A DNA stretch of 64,000 bases from Babylonia areolata (GCF_041734735.1 NC_134905.1:8578374-8642373); one strand, 5' to 3'; numbered from the stretch's first letter, positions 1 to 13,300 are shown. Notes: generated from the sequence alone by a model not told the origin. A program made the numbers and translations.

Positions 1-292
1 AGTGTGTGGAGTTGTGGCCCAGTGGTAATGCTGCCTGCTAGGAATCACTGCCCCCCCCCCCCCCACCCCCCCTTCCCCTTTCCCTCCACTAGACTTATGG
101 AGTGGTGGTCTGGGCACTGTGACATGATCAACTGAGGCCCCAGCTGTGTACAGCACAATTTAAACACGCATAAAAGAACCCATGGCAACAGAAGAGTTGT
201 CCCTGCCATTTTTTTTCTTAATAGAAAACTCAGTTTTATGATAAAACAAATGCACTTAAACAAGTTAAAGTCTGGAAAAAACAACAACCACG

Positions 293-391
<99 letters not shown>

Positions 392-485
392 GTGCTGTTG
401 TAAGGTAACACATTCTCCCTCGGGCAGACCAGCCTGAATTTCACACAGATAAATCTTTGTGACAAAACAGAAATACAATACTAAA
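1..485 (+). repeat. SINE family A2 copy (tRNA-like head)
   Basis: The head reads like a degenerate tRNA-derived promoter (a 'gtggcccagtggtaatgc' A-box-like segment), followed by a body ending near 'cacacagataaatctttgtga'. The same body occurs at 43439-43841 (+) and 20735-21135 (-), so this is a dispersed short element. A TA/TG microsatellite has grown inside it. Family membership rests on internal comparison only. Confidence 0.6.
293..388. repeat. (TA)n(TG)n compound microsatellite
   Basis: About 50 bp of TA followed by about 45 bp of TG. It lies inside the SINE copy at 1-485. Translations rich in His-Thr or Ile-Tyr here are artefacts of the repeat. Confidence 0.95.
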
Positions 486-698
486 CAGAATGCTATGCAG
501 TGCTGTGCAATACAGTACAATGCCATACAATACATTACAAGTCAGCTGTGGAAGATGCCACACAGCAAAACCTGCCACCATGAAGAGAGTCACTTTCATT
601 TTAATGATGGTTGTAGATCATGCCAGAAAGAAATGGTAAAATGCCAGATTATTTTCTTGTTTTGAATAATAATGATATCTATATTGTTGATGCTGTTA

Positions 699-1092
699 GT
701 TTCACTTTCAGTTCCTCAAGGAGGCATCACTGCATTTGGACATATCCATATACATTATCATGATTATATATAGTACTAGCAGCATATATATCCCGATGCG
801 TCTGGTCAGGTCTTTAGTGCATGCATTTATATTTGTGTACCAATGAGAATGGATTTCTTCTTCTACAGAATTTTGCCAGAGAACAACACATTTGTTACCA
901 TGGGTTCCTTTTCAGTGTGCTAAGCATGTGCTGCACACATGACCTAGGATTATCATCTCATCTGAATGACTATGGTAGATGCTCAGTTCGATTTTCCAGT
1001 GAAACATTTGAGAAGGGGTGAGATCGGTCAAACCCAAACCCCCACGAACACTATTTCAGTATTTGCTTAACCATTCTGCCACCTTCCTCCTG
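699..1092 (-). repeat. SINE family A1 copy
   Basis: Reverse-oriented copy of a ~390-bp element. On the minus strand it starts with a 'gaggaaggtggcagaatggt' head that resembles a tRNA A box, has a B-box-like 'gggtttg' region, and ends with the tail 'gatgcctccttgaggaact'. The same element is seen at 18808-19199 (-), 20197-20583 (+) and 47715-48087 (+). No protein is encoded; mobilisation would depend on a LINE. Confidence 0.75.
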
Positions 1093-2324
1093 TTTATGTT
1101 TTCAGGTGTCACCTAACATCTGCATGGCTTTCTTTTCCACAGTAGTGATGTTACCAGCCATTGACATGTCAAGAAAGTTGAAGTGGATTTCAGATGAGCC
1201 ATCATCACACATAGTGGGTTTGGGTCCAGTCTCGTGACGGCGTTGAAGTGGTATTACACATTTTATGTTACATAGAGTGAAAACGGTGTTTTGTAATGCA
1301 GTGCTTTAGTTATATATTGAAAAATTGTCAACCGTAGCAGTACCGACAAAATTCAGAAGCAACATTATAGCAGCAACATTAGAAAATATGTTTTTAGTTG
1401 CAGAGTAAATAGACTAACTGCAGAAATCAAACATGCACCTAATAATATGAATGCCTTTAAAAAGCTTATTGATGACCACGATATCATAAAGAAAACAATG
1501 TTTGACTTTGATGGTCAAAGGTGAGCCTGGGCTTTGGAATACCTGACCAAAAAAACAACAACAAAAAACCAACAAAAAACAAAAAGAAAACCGACGAGGC
1601 GTATTAAGCCTCAAGGCCATGATGCTTGGCATCGCCCTGAACCTGAATCTGCATGGAAAATTCAAGCGATCTCTATCTCTCTCTTCTTTGTTATCATTCT
1701 CTCGTTGTTTTTTTTGTGTTTTTATTTTCTCCACACTTATGATACACATTTTATGCATTTGAGGAAAAAAAAAAAAAAAAAAAGCTCTGCGGCCTTTACA
1801 CACAGCAATGAACTGATTGAAATCTGCCCACATGTTGGTCTACCTCAGAACCTGATAATGATCTGATAAATATTGCATGAGAAAGTAGTCAATGTCGTTC
1901 TGCTCTGGTTAGTTATGTTTCACAGCTTGCTATTTTAAGCATGTCATGTCTGTGTGGTGGTGACTCAGTGGTAATGCACCATAGACATATATAATGACAT
2001 AGGTTATTATCTCAGTGTAATGCACCCACCCAGGAGTGTCCACGGGTTAAATCGACTGCTTCAAAATGGCACTGAATGATAGAAGAGAAAATAGTGTTTC
2101 GTGTGCTGTGAGAAACGTGTTGTGTGTGTGTGTGTGTGTGTGTGTGCATGAGTTCGAGTGTGCATGGTAGTGCCCATGTTTGTTTTAGACGTGCTGAACA
2201 CAGTTGTTGCACATTATTCTTATTGTTATTCTTTTTTCTGTTTTTATTAGTATATTAATTAATTTATCTGTCTGCTCATTCATTTTTCTGTGTATCATGT
2301 TTTATTTCACTTTATTTTATTTTC
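1093..2324. other. No gene recognised
   Basis: Upstream region of the transporter gene. It holds an A/C-rich stretch at about 1548-1595, a poly-A run near 1766-1784 and a short (TG)n at about 2117-2145. I see no exon with convincing splice sites and protein similarity. Confidence 0.5.
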
Positions 2325-2455
2325 CGTCAAGGCTTGATTAGTGCATTGGGTTACACTGCTGGTCAGGCATCTGCTTAGCAAATATGGTGTAGCATATATG
2401 GTTTTGTCTGAATGCAGTGATGCCTCCTTGAGTAACTGTCGAACTGAACCGAACT
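2325..2455 (+). repeat. SINE A1 tail fragment
   Basis: Only the 3' third of the A1 element is present: the 'tggtcaggcatctgc' and 'gcagtgatgcctccttgag' blocks shared with the copies at 18808, 20197 and 47715. It looks 5'-truncated. Confidence 0.65.
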
Positions 2456-2585
2456 GTTGCACAAATATGTTAAATGTTTTCCACCTAGCCTAGATATTAA
2501 AATCTTAATGATGATAATATTTTCCCAAAGACTGTAGTCAATAGAAGTTGTTATCTAAGTAGCATGGATATTATAATCATTACTG

Positions 2586-2790
2586 CATGTTTGTCTCACA
2601 CCCACAGACCCCCACCCACCCACCCACTCACTCCCCACCACACACACACCCTCTCCCTTTCCAACTTCCCTCCCTTATCTCCCCATCTGTCTCTCTCTCT
2701 CACATGCACATACACCTCTGCACACATGGCCATAAACACACACACACACATGCACACATGCACGCATACAAGCGCACAGACACATAGGCA

Positions 2791-2861
<71 letters not shown>

Positions 2862-2883
2862 CATGCACACTAGCACACACACA

Positions 2884-2922
<39 letters not shown>

Positions 2923-2956
2923 CTACAGACACTCTTATCTCTCTTTCACTCTCTCT

Positions 2957-2989
<33 letters not shown>

Positions 2990-3340
2990 GTCCCTCTCAC
3001 ACCCTTCCCTCTTCTCTTTGCCACATACACACACACAAACACACCAAAAAACAAGCCAGTCACATTCATAATGACACACACCTGTGATCATCCACACCGC
3101 TACCACATAAACACAAGACACCTTTTGCAAGAAGAGAAAGCTGGTTCAACAACAAACAATCCACTGACAATAAACAAAGCACACACATCAATCTCTGAAC
3201 CCCACCCCAACACACACACACAACACACACACACATGCGCGCGCACGCACACACACACACACACACACACACATGCACACATACACACATAGACACGCGC
3301 GTGCGCACACGTGCACACACACACACACACACACATACTC
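2586..3340. repeat. Large (CA)n/(CT)n low-complexity block
   Basis: Long CA tracts interspersed with CT-rich and CCCA-rich segments. Long apparent reading frames here are repeat artefacts. The block lies just upstream of the putative 5'UTR exon of the transporter gene. Confidence 0.95.
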
Positions 3341-3343
3341 CCT

Positions 3344-3936
3344 CGTGTCATACATTGGGTTTGAAGAGTGGGTTAGGCACTGGATGTAGAAAGAGAGGGG
3401 AGTGTTTTACTTAAGGAAAAAAGAAGAAGTTAAAAACCCACTCTAGGCTTTGTTTTACCACTTTAATTCTTCCTTTCTTCCCTTTGGTTTCTTGTTTATT
3501 CATTGCAAGATGACTTTATGCATTAGTTCATTTCAGCACACACACACATTCACCGTCATATGTTGTGTTAGATAAATGGATTAGTGGATTAGGGATTGAA
3601 TGTGGAGTTGGTTTGGGGGGTGGGGTGGGGGGTATTGAATTAAGAAGGAAAAAACCCAGCTAAAACCACTTCTTGTTTTTCTTCTTTTTTTAGCACTATT
3701 TTCTTGTTCCTTCTTGTGATTGGTTTCTTGTCTATTCACAACATAATAAATAAGTCATGAACACAGTCGTTCATTTCAGCAAATACACATACACTCTCAT
3801 GCAATGGGTTTGAAGAGTGGGCAAGAGATCACTAGGCATGAACTTGATGAAGAGTGGAGCATTAAGCAAAAAGAAAAAACCCCACAAAAAACAGCTAAAT
3901 CCACTGTTGTTTTTTCTTCTTCTTTTTTCCTTGCAG
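3344..3936 (+). repeat. Three diverged ~200-bp direct repeats ending at a splice acceptor
   Basis: Three successive units share 'gggtttgaagagtggg', an 'aaaacccac..taaa' block and a pyrimidine tract of the type 'tttttcttcttttttt'. The units are roughly 3344-3553, 3554-3797 and 3798-3936. The third unit runs into the acceptor 'tttccttgcag' that precedes the putative UTR exon. Unit borders are approximate because the copies are diverged. Confidence 0.6.
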
Positions 3937-4261
3937 TGGCAAAAACATGCCACCAGGAAAGACCTGACTGCCACCACCACTGACACCATCACTGCTGTCA
4001 AAACCACCATCACCACCACTACCACCATCGCCACCATAATCACCACCATCACTATCACCACCACCACCACCTGCTCACCCTTCTTGTGCCTTGTCTGCTT
4101 TTCAAGCAGAGTGGTGAGAGAGCCTGCGGAATCATATCGTCTCACTTCACAGCTGTTGCCCAGACCCGAACCTGAGACCCCCCAGTAGACAGGCAGCATG
4201 GCGAAAAAGCCCAAGGAACCTTTCCCCATGGATCGGGGCTGGGCCTGGGTCATTGTGGCTG
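3937..4261 (+). CDS. SLC16-like transporter exon 1 (5'UTR plus first coding segment)
   Basis: The exon is inferred from a strong acceptor ending at 3936 and the donor 'g|gtaag' after 4261. The untranslated part contains an ACC/CAC trinucleotide tract (about 3969-4075). Translation starts at the ATG at 4198 and gives a short Lys/Pro-rich cytoplasmic N-terminus, then D12-R13-G14-W15-A16-W17, the family's conserved TM1 entry motif. The coding part is 64 nt and ends in phase 1. The start is chosen because the residues downstream form the conserved motif; the 5' border of the UTR exon is less certain. Confidence 0.75.
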
Positions 4262-4295
4262 GTAAGACTGCTGGGTTTTTTTGGTTGTTGTTGGG

Positions 4296-4326
<31 letters not shown>

Positions 4327-7300
4327 GTGGTAAAGCACAGTAAAAGAAGGAATTTTCTCTGTGTGTGTGTGAGTGTGTGTGTGTTGTGTTTGTGTATGTG
4401 TTGATGAAATACAAAATAGGAAGGAATTTCTGCTCTGTGTGTACATGTGTGCGCGCACATGTATGTGTGTGTGTGTGGTATGTGTGTATGTATGTGTGTG
4501 TGTGTGTGTGTTTGTATGTGTCTGTAGGTGTGCGTGTGTATATGCATGTGTGCATGTGTATGTGTTAAACTTATGCATTGACATTTTCTCTGCCACTGCA
4601 AATGGCTGAAGAGCTAAAATGGTGGGTAAACGCTTTGCTGTCATCCCCTTCACAAAGTAAGTGCTGTCAAAGGTCAGGTTCCGAGGTAATGAAATGGGAT
4701 GGAACAAGATTATGGGCATGATACAGCTCGTGTCTTTGACCTTCTCTAACTCCGTTTTGGTATGGTGATCGGTCGTATAGAAAACAAGAGCCTCAGTATT
4801 CCAGAATCCAAGATTCTGTGGCTTTACATGCCCTGCTCTCATGCGCAGCATGTGCATGTTTGTTTTACAGAACAAAAAATGCACAGGCAACCTTGAACAT
4901 GCAAGTGTACATGTTTTCGCATAGATTCACTTTATCTGTTGCTACACCAGCCCCCAGTCTCCCACTCTCCCACTCTCCCCCCAAAACAATGCCCCAACCC
5001 AACCCTGGAAAAATGGAACTCTGTGGAATGGAATTTGAGTGTTTTTGAAACCCCCGAAAGTGGAGTATGTCATACACGTAAAAGCCCACTCGTGTATATA
5101 ATAATAATAATAATGGATACTTATATAGCACACTATCCAGAAATCTGCTCTAGGTGCTTTACAAAAATGATTTTGATAACATAAAAAATTATATCTATGT
5201 TACATACACACACCAAAATGTGACCACACACACACACACGCGCGCACGCGCGCGCGCGCGCACACACACTGCATACATACCTTTTAACATACATGTGTAT
5301 CTAACAGCTACCTAACACATACGCACACATAGGCAGGCACAAACTTGCATAAACACACGCACACACAATACACATTCATATACATGCATGTAGTTGTGGA
5401 CCTGCCACAATTGAACTTATTGCTGAGGGAAAAGGTGAGTTTTGAGACGAGATTTAAAAGGTGCGAGGGAATCAGAATGACGGAGGTTATCAGGGAGCTT
5501 GTTCCACGTCTTTGGCGATTGAAAAGAAAACGATCTGTGTCCATAGGTCTTACTTCTGACGTGAGGTATCCTGAGAAGTCGAGTATCAGAGGAAGAACGG
5601 AGCTGGCGAGACGGGGTATAGATATGGATGAGTTCAGAAAGATACTTTGGGCCAGATCCGTTGACTGCAGAAAAGGTCAGAGTGGATAGCTTATAGTCTA
5701 TTCGATCAGAAACAGGCAACCAGTGGAGACTGAAGGAGAGGAGAAACATGGTCAAATTTAGAAGCTCTGCAAATGAGTCTGGCAGCGTTATTCTGAATTC
5801 GTTGGAGTCTGTCTAACAGGTATTTGGGAAGGCCGGCCAAAAGAGAGTTGCAGTAATCCAATCTTGAGAGAACCAGAGAGCATACAAGTGTCTTGGTTGC
5901 ATCGGTTGAGAGATAGTGGCGGATAGAGCTGATTCTACGCAGTTCCAAATAGGCAACTTTACAGATATTCGAAATGTGCTGTTGGAAGGAAAGAGACTGG
6001 TCCAGGATTACACCGAGACTGCGAACAGAGGGAGAAAGTGAAACAGGTGTGCTATTGATCAGAACAGAGTCAGGAAAGGAAGGATGTTGACGAAACTTCT
6101 TTGGACAGGTTATCATAAATTCAGTCTTATCATCATTTAATTGCAGCTTGTTGAGAGTCATCCAGTCCTTTAGGCCAGCAATGCACTCCTGTGTTTGAGT
6201 CACCAGTGCATCAAATTCAGCTATGGAAGCCGACTGATAAAGTTGTGTGTCATCAGCAAAGCTCTCATGCGACATCGCATGATGACTGATGACATCCGAC
6301 ACAGGAGCCGGATACAGCACGAAAAGAACAGGACCTAGGACGGACCCTTGTGGGACACCATATTTCAAGGCAGATACTCTAGAGTATGTACCATTTACAC
6401 ACACTTTCTGTGTACGATCTGACAGGTAAGACGTGATCCATGCTAGTGCAGTGTCACGAATACCAAAGGAAGTTTTAAGTCTGTTCAAGAGGATAGAGTG
6501 GTCGATAGTGTCAAAAGCTGCTGACAAATCTAAGAGAGCGAGAACAGATATCTTATCCTCATCAAATCCCGACAGCAAATCATTCACTATTCTAAGAAGG
6601 GCTGTTTCGCAACTATGACCACGTCTATAAGCTGACTGGTGGGAATTAAGTAAACCATTCTGCTCCAGATGAGCTAAGAGCTGAGACAATATGATCTTTT
6701 CTAGCAGTTTTGATAAAAATGACAGATTAGAGACAGGTCGATAATTTTTCAAACAATTATGATCCAAAGATGGTTTCTTGATGAGTGGACGTACAACAGC
6801 AGATTTGAAGCTTTCAGGGAAACAACCAGACAGTAAGGAAGAATTGATGACATGAGTAATATGTGGCAGTAGAACATCAATACATTCAACCAACCAAGCT
6901 CACAGGATTTCGGACAAGCGCTCAGACACACTTTCTTCACAAAATCTTCAGTAACCGGTTGGAAACAATGTAAAACAGGACCACTGTACACGCGTTCTTG
7001 AACGGGTGAAGAAGGAGACACAACAGAGTCAAGCTTCTCACGAATGCATGATATTTTGCCGGTGGAGAAGTCAGAAAACTTTTGAGGGAGTTCCTGCACC
7101 GAAAATGTTGTAGGGAGAGGAGTGTTTTTCATTTTACCTAGTAGATTGTTCGTAGCGTTGAAAAGCTGTTTGGCTGTGGTGCATGCAAGTATTTTAGAAG
7201 AGTAGAAGAGTAGAACTTTGACTTTGCCCTGTCAACAATGTTTGTTACATTATTCCTGGCTGTCTGAAAAATGTCCCTACTGATGGTCAAGCAAACATGG

Positions 7301-10300
7301 GAGTTCCAGCCCATGAACGCAGAAGAAGAATGTTTTTGAAGCGAATATGTGAAATCCTTTTATTTGGAAAACTTATATGTTTATTGCTCCTGTTTAATCA
7401 AGTAATGTTAAATGTTGTTTTCTTGTTGTTTTGGACAGGCATGTTCCGCATCTTACCTGACCTGACCTGACCTGATCTTACCTTATTTTATTTTACTTTA
7501 CCTGACCTGACCTGACCTTCACTGTGAGCAGGTTGCTTTGTGTTCTTCATGGTGGGCATTGCCAAGACAACGGGCATGATTTTACCTTACTTTACCTTCA
7601 CTGTGGGCAGGTTGCTTTGTGTCAGTGTTCTTCATGGTGGGCATACCTTACCTTACCTTACTTTACCTTACCTTACCTTACCTTACCTTAGGGCAGGTTG
7701 CTTTGTGTCAGTGTTCTTCATGGTGGGCATACCTTACCTTACCTTACTTTACCTTACCTTACCTTACCTTACCTTAGGGCAGGTTGCTTTGTGTCAGTGT
7801 TCTTCATGGTGCGCATACCTTACCTTACCTTACCTTACCTGTGGGCAGGTTGCTTTGTGTCAGTGTTCTTCATGGTGGGCATACCTTACCTTACCTTACC
7901 TTACCTGTGGGCAGGTTGCTTTGTGTCAGTGTTCTTCATGGTGGGCATACCTTACCTTACCTTACCTTACCTTACCTGTGGGCAGGTTGCTTCGTGTCAG
8001 TGTTCTTCATGGTGCGCATACCTTACCTTACCATACCTTACCTGTGGGCAGGTTGCTTTGTGTCAGTGTTCTTCATGGTGCACATACCTTACCTTACCTT
8101 ACCTTACCTTACCTGTGGGCAGGTTGCTTTGTGTCAGTGTTCTTCATGGTGCACATACCTTACCTTACCTTACCTTACCTTACCTTACCTGTGGGCAGGT
8201 TGCTTTGTGTCAGTTTTCTTCATGGTGGGCATGGCCAAGTCGACAGGCATGTTCCTCAGCCACTTCCAGGACCGGTTCAATGTGCCCACCTCTCTGGCCG
8301 CCATGGTCATAGGGGGGTCCGCCATCGTCTATGCCTTCATGGGTAATGGTTGATGAAGATAATCATGGTGATGATGATAGTGTACATGGTCTATGCCTTC
8401 ATGGGTAATGGTTGATGAAGATAATCATGGTGATGATGATAGTGTACATGGTCTATGCCTTCATGGGTAATGGTTGATGAAGATAATCATGGTGATGATG
8501 ATAGTGTACATGGTCTATGCCTTCATGGGTAATGGTTGATGAAGATAAACATGGTGATGATGATAGTGTACATGGTCTATGCCTTCATGGGTAATGGTTG
8601 ATGAAGATAAACATGGTGATGATGATAGTGTACATGGTCTATGCCTTCATGGGTAATGGTTGATGAAGATAAACATGGTGATGATGATAGTGTACATGGT
8701 CTATGCCTTCATGGGTAATGGTTGATGATGATAATCATGGTGATGATGATAGTGTACATGGTCTATGCCTTCATGGGTAATGGTTGATGATGATAATCAT
8801 GGTGATGATGATAGTGTACATGGTCTATGCCTTCATGGGTAATGGTTGATGATGATAGTGTACATGGTATGTGCCTTCATGTGTAATGATTGATGAAGAT
8901 AATGGTAGTGATTATCATGTACACTTATTCAGCCCTTTTTTTTCTCCAATAGAGTTCAAAGCACTTTACCTGTACAAAACCTCATTATCTTTTGTTCGTG
9001 TGTGTGAGCAAGTGAGCAGGACGAATTTTGTCATGATGTCTGTTTGATGTTTGTGTAAACTGACTGATTTCATTATTTTTAGGCACGCATGCACGTGTGT
9101 ATATGCTTATGCCATGTGCATTTGCATGCACACAAACACACACACACATAAAAAAACAAAACAAAAAAACCTTTTGTTTGTCTTAGGGATTAAGAAGAAT
9201 AACTTTTTTTTAGACATGACAGTTTTGTCTTGATGCAGTCGAGCATTTGTATGGTTTGTCAGGCCTGATATGGCCCTTTGCAGTCGGCTGCACTATAAGT
9301 AACAAGAAACTTTCTTTCTTTCTTTCTTTTCTTTTGCGTTTAACAGCTATGCAGTCAGGGTCGAAGTCCAAGGGATGCCACAAACTCGGACGTCCAGTGA
9401 AGATCGGCTACCGTCCCCCAGAGCTTGGTGTTGAGGTCAGCACCCCCAGGCCAGGACTGCTGCCGCATCTTCTCATACAGGGGGCAGTCTTGGAGAATAT
9501 GGGATGGGGTCTGGTCAGCCTGGCCGCAATCACATAGGGATGTGGCTGCCACTCCAATCCTCTTCAGGTGTGCTCAGAGGCCGCAGTGTCCTGTGCGAAG
9601 GCGGTAGATGGTAGTCTGGTGTCTCCTCTCCAGTGTCCTGATGGGATCCTGGTGTGCCTGGTAGCCTCCATTCAGGGTGACCCATCCTCTTTGGAATCTG
9701 CTGAAGAGAGTTTTTGCTTCCTCATACGTGGCAGGAACGGTTGGCTGTGTGAGCTGGCTTCCTTCGTTAGCAAGGTGGTCTGCACGCTCGTTGTCTGGGA
9801 GGCCTACATGTGCAGGCACCCACTGGAGGGTCGTTGGGGCTATTTGGGTAAGGGGTGTGAAGGAGGCCTTAAGGGACTGGATCAGTGGACCAGGATCAGG
9901 GGAGTCAAGGGCCTGGAGTGTGGACATGGAGTCAGTGAAGATGGAGATGCTGCCAAGGGGCTTTCCACAGGAGGAGAGGAATTCTGCTGCTGTTTTAATG
10001 GCCAGGACTTCAGCTCTGAAATTGGAACAGAGCTTTCCTCCAGGGAGTGTGATGCTGCTGTGCTCTCCATTGGGAAATCTGATGTAGACACCACTGCTTC
10101 CGTTGTCTGTGGCTTCCTCCGCTGATCTGTCCATGTATACATGGGTCCAGGAGCTGGCTGTGTAGGACTCCTCTATCATGGCCAGAGTCAGGATCTTGAG
10201 AGTAGCTGGTTGCTGGTCTTTGGTGGTGATGCCAGGAACTCTGAGGCTGATGGTGGCCTCTATCTCTTGGTCAAGCCTCCAGTCAGGCAAGGCAAGGTCA

Positions 10301-13300
10301 GTGCAAGACTCCCCTTTTGCCGCCAGAACATGGCTCTGCTGTGCTCTGAGTGCTTTATACTGGTGGTTGAGGCTCTGACGTTTGAGACGGTTCTTGGTGG
10401 GCTGCTCCAGTCTGTGGTGTAGGTGGTGTGAGGGCAGTCTTCTGAGCTTCTCTCCCTGCATCAGGACTTTCAGGTCGCGTCTTCTCTCCAGGGGCTCAAC
10501 ATTAGCAGTTTTCTCCATGTCATGGATCAGCGTGGACCTCATGGCTCCAAATATGAGGCGTAGTCCCATATTTTGGACTTTGTCGAGCCGGCTCTTGTTG
10601 GTCTTGGAGGCTGTGCCCCACGAGGTTGAGGCGTACTCCAATGGTGGGTCTGACCGCTCCCATGTAGACCCTGGCGAGAAGCCTGCTGTCTGCTCCCCAA
10701 GTCGTCCCGGCCAGCTTCTTCAGCAGGGCTAGCTTGCAGATGCCTCTCCTCTCCATCTCCTCAATCTGGGGCCTCCAGGTCAGGCAGGTGTCCAACTTGA
10801 CGCCAAGGAATGTTGGTATATCCGTCTGGGGCAAGACCTGTCTCTGGAGCTTCAGCTTGACTTGTTCGTTGGCGGTGGAGAGAGAGAAGAGTGTTGCGTT
10901 GGTTTTTGTGGTGTTGAGCTCAAGACCCCAGTCTTCTGTCCATGTAGCGATATTGCTGACGACTTCCTGAAGCCGGTAGGAGGCCGTGCTGGTGTGTTCA
11001 GCGGATGTCCATACTGCCAGGTCGTCTGCGTGCAGACTGTTGGAGACGTGTTTCGTGATGTTGTCTCTGATGTCGTTGATATACAACAGAAACAATGTTG
11101 GGGAAAGCACTCCTCCCTGGGGGACACCCTCACGTAGCTTGACCTTTCTGCTGTGGAAGCCATCTAGTTTGACCCTTGCGGTCCTGCTGAAAAAGTAGTG
11201 TTGGATCCACATGTACATCTTGCTACATACGCCGGCTTGGAGAAGTTTCAGGATGAGGCCCTCCTTCCACACTTTGTCAAACGCTCTCGACAGGTCAAAA
11301 AACATGGCCAGTGTCTTCTTCTTCTCCTGAAAAGAGTTTTCGATGTCCTGGACAAGGAGGGCTAGTTGATCTTCTGTGTTTCGGAATTTTCTGTAGCCGG
11401 TCTGGGTAGGTGAAAGGATGTTCTGTGTTTCCAGGAGGAAGGTGAGGCGGCGGTTGACCATCCTTTCCAGCAGCTTGCCGACACAGCTCAGAAGGCTGAT
11501 TGGTCTGTAGCTGTGGGGGTCCTTCTTGTTCTTTCCCTTCTTTGGGATCGGGATGATCTCTGCCTCTTTCCAGATGGAAGGCACAACTCCTGCTGTCCAG
11601 CTGTAGTTGAAGATCTGAAGCAGCACTGTTCTGGATGCTGGTCCCATGTGCTTCAGCATGTCGCCAGTGACACCATCAGACCCCGGAGCTTTCTTGGGCT
11701 TCAGCTTGCGAATGCCTTGTTTCAGCTCCTTCATGGTTAATGGTTCGCTCGTACAGCTGTCATCTATGCCATGTGGGTCTGATGTCATAAGTTTTGCGGT
11801 TTCCTCTCGTACCTGCTTGATGCGCTGTCTGGACATGTGGATCGTACTCTCCTCTCGGTACAGTTCCGCAAAGGTGTTGGCTGCGGCCTTTTCTGTTTTC
11901 AGCTGGTTGTCCTGCTCGATGACGGTCTTGCCTCTGCTGGGGTTGTCATCATTCAATTTCTTTGTCAGCTTCCAGAGCACCTGCATGTCTGTCTCCATGT
12001 TCAGGGAGGATGTCTTGTCTTGCCAACTCTTGCAGCTTTTCCTTTATGAACTCAGCTTTCGCTTTGTTGTGTGTCTCTACATTTTCGTCAGTGGGGGAGC
12101 TCTACATCATGTCCCTGGCTTCACTGAGGGTCTTGTGCAGGGTGTCGAGCTCAGGTGTCCAGTAGGGACGGTAGTTCCTGCATTTGCCTCGTGGAATAGC
12201 TGCCTGCGCCGCATCTAATACTGCCTTATTAAAATTCTTGGCATTTTTGTTGATGTCTTGGTGCGACAGTGTCAGCACTGAAGTCCTCTTGTCTGCCTCG
12301 TGCTTGAAAAGGTCCCAGTTTGCCTTCTTGTAATTCCAGCTTGCTGGGAGCCTGGTGGGGTGGGTTTCAAAATGTCTCTGTACTGTAATGATCACTGGCC
12401 TGTGGTCGCTGCCTCCAAGCTGGGGCGACACCTCCCTTTGGGCAATGCTATGGATGTCGTCTGTTGCGAAGGCCAGGTCAGGAGTGCTTGTGGTCCTCCA
12501 TGCGCATGAGTAGCACGTAGGCGGATCTTTTGGACTGTTGATGAGGATCAGCTGGTTACTGATTGCCCAGTTTTCCACATCTTCTCCCTTCTTGTTAAGA
12601 TCTTGGTAGCCCCAGCTGGGTGAGTGGCTGTTAAAGTCTCCTGTGATGATCCAGCTGTGGGAGTCAACGAGGATAGAGTCAAGCTGTATTTGGTTTGACT
12701 CCTAGAAATTCTGTGTCGAGATCAGCTTGACCAGAACTCTGGGTCTCTGCCGCTGGGATGTTGTTTCTTACCAGGTTGATGAGGCCTCCCTTTGGTCTGT
12801 TCTCTCGGTCTTGTCTGAACAACTCGTAACCTCTTATGAAAAAGCGGTGAGTGTTCTTGAGGTGAGTCTCTTGGATGCAACATACATCGATCGCATTTTC
12901 ACGCAGAAACCGCTGGAGCTCAACCCTCTTGCGCTGTACTCCTTCCGCATTCCAGTGGACGATACGAAGTGCTGCTCGCCCATGTGTTCTATTCTGTTCT
13001 CCCCAAAGAGTCTGAGAAGCATCGCGTCCGTGGTCGGTAGTAGTGGATGGGCCCCTTTGAGGCTGAGGGCCCGGCACCGTCTCCCCCCGGCCATGGTCCA
13101 GGAAGACGACACCACATCGGTCTAACGTTGTCTGCGTAGCCATGTGTTGTAGAGTGCATGCACAGCCAGTTTTGACTAGATCACGCCCCTTAGAGAGGCC
13201 ACTGTGGCGCCGTCTTCGGTGATCTCCTGTTCTGGTAACGGTTCACAGTTGGCCGGGTTTTCTCTTGGGAGTTTTCCTTCTCTTGGAAGGACTGCCTGCT

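Larger units (their letters stand above)
5101..7285 (-). mobile_element. CR1/L2-like LINE, 5'-truncated
   Basis: Non-LTR retrotransposon on the minus strand, inserted in transporter intron 1. It holds the reverse transcriptase and the C-terminal region typical of CR1/L2-type elements but no endonuclease, so it is 5'-truncated. The 3' end at the left has a short TAA/ATT microsatellite tail next to 'ggatacttatatagc', and a similar tail motif recurs at 25770-25830. A CA/CG tract (5226-5270) has expanded within its 3'UTR. It sits inside a SINE B copy. Confidence 0.85.

Noticed and set aside
2564-3292. His/Thr-rich 242-codon frame
   Set aside because: CA microsatellite.
3817-4188. 123-codon frame upstream of the transporter start
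   Set aside because: Crosses the acceptor at 3936 and consists mainly of an ACC repeat; more likely 5'UTR.
7540-8353. 268-codon frame ending in exon 2, as an extended exon or separate gene
   Set aside because: Most of it is CCTTA pentamers and echoes of the exon edge; only the last 48 codons fit the transporter.
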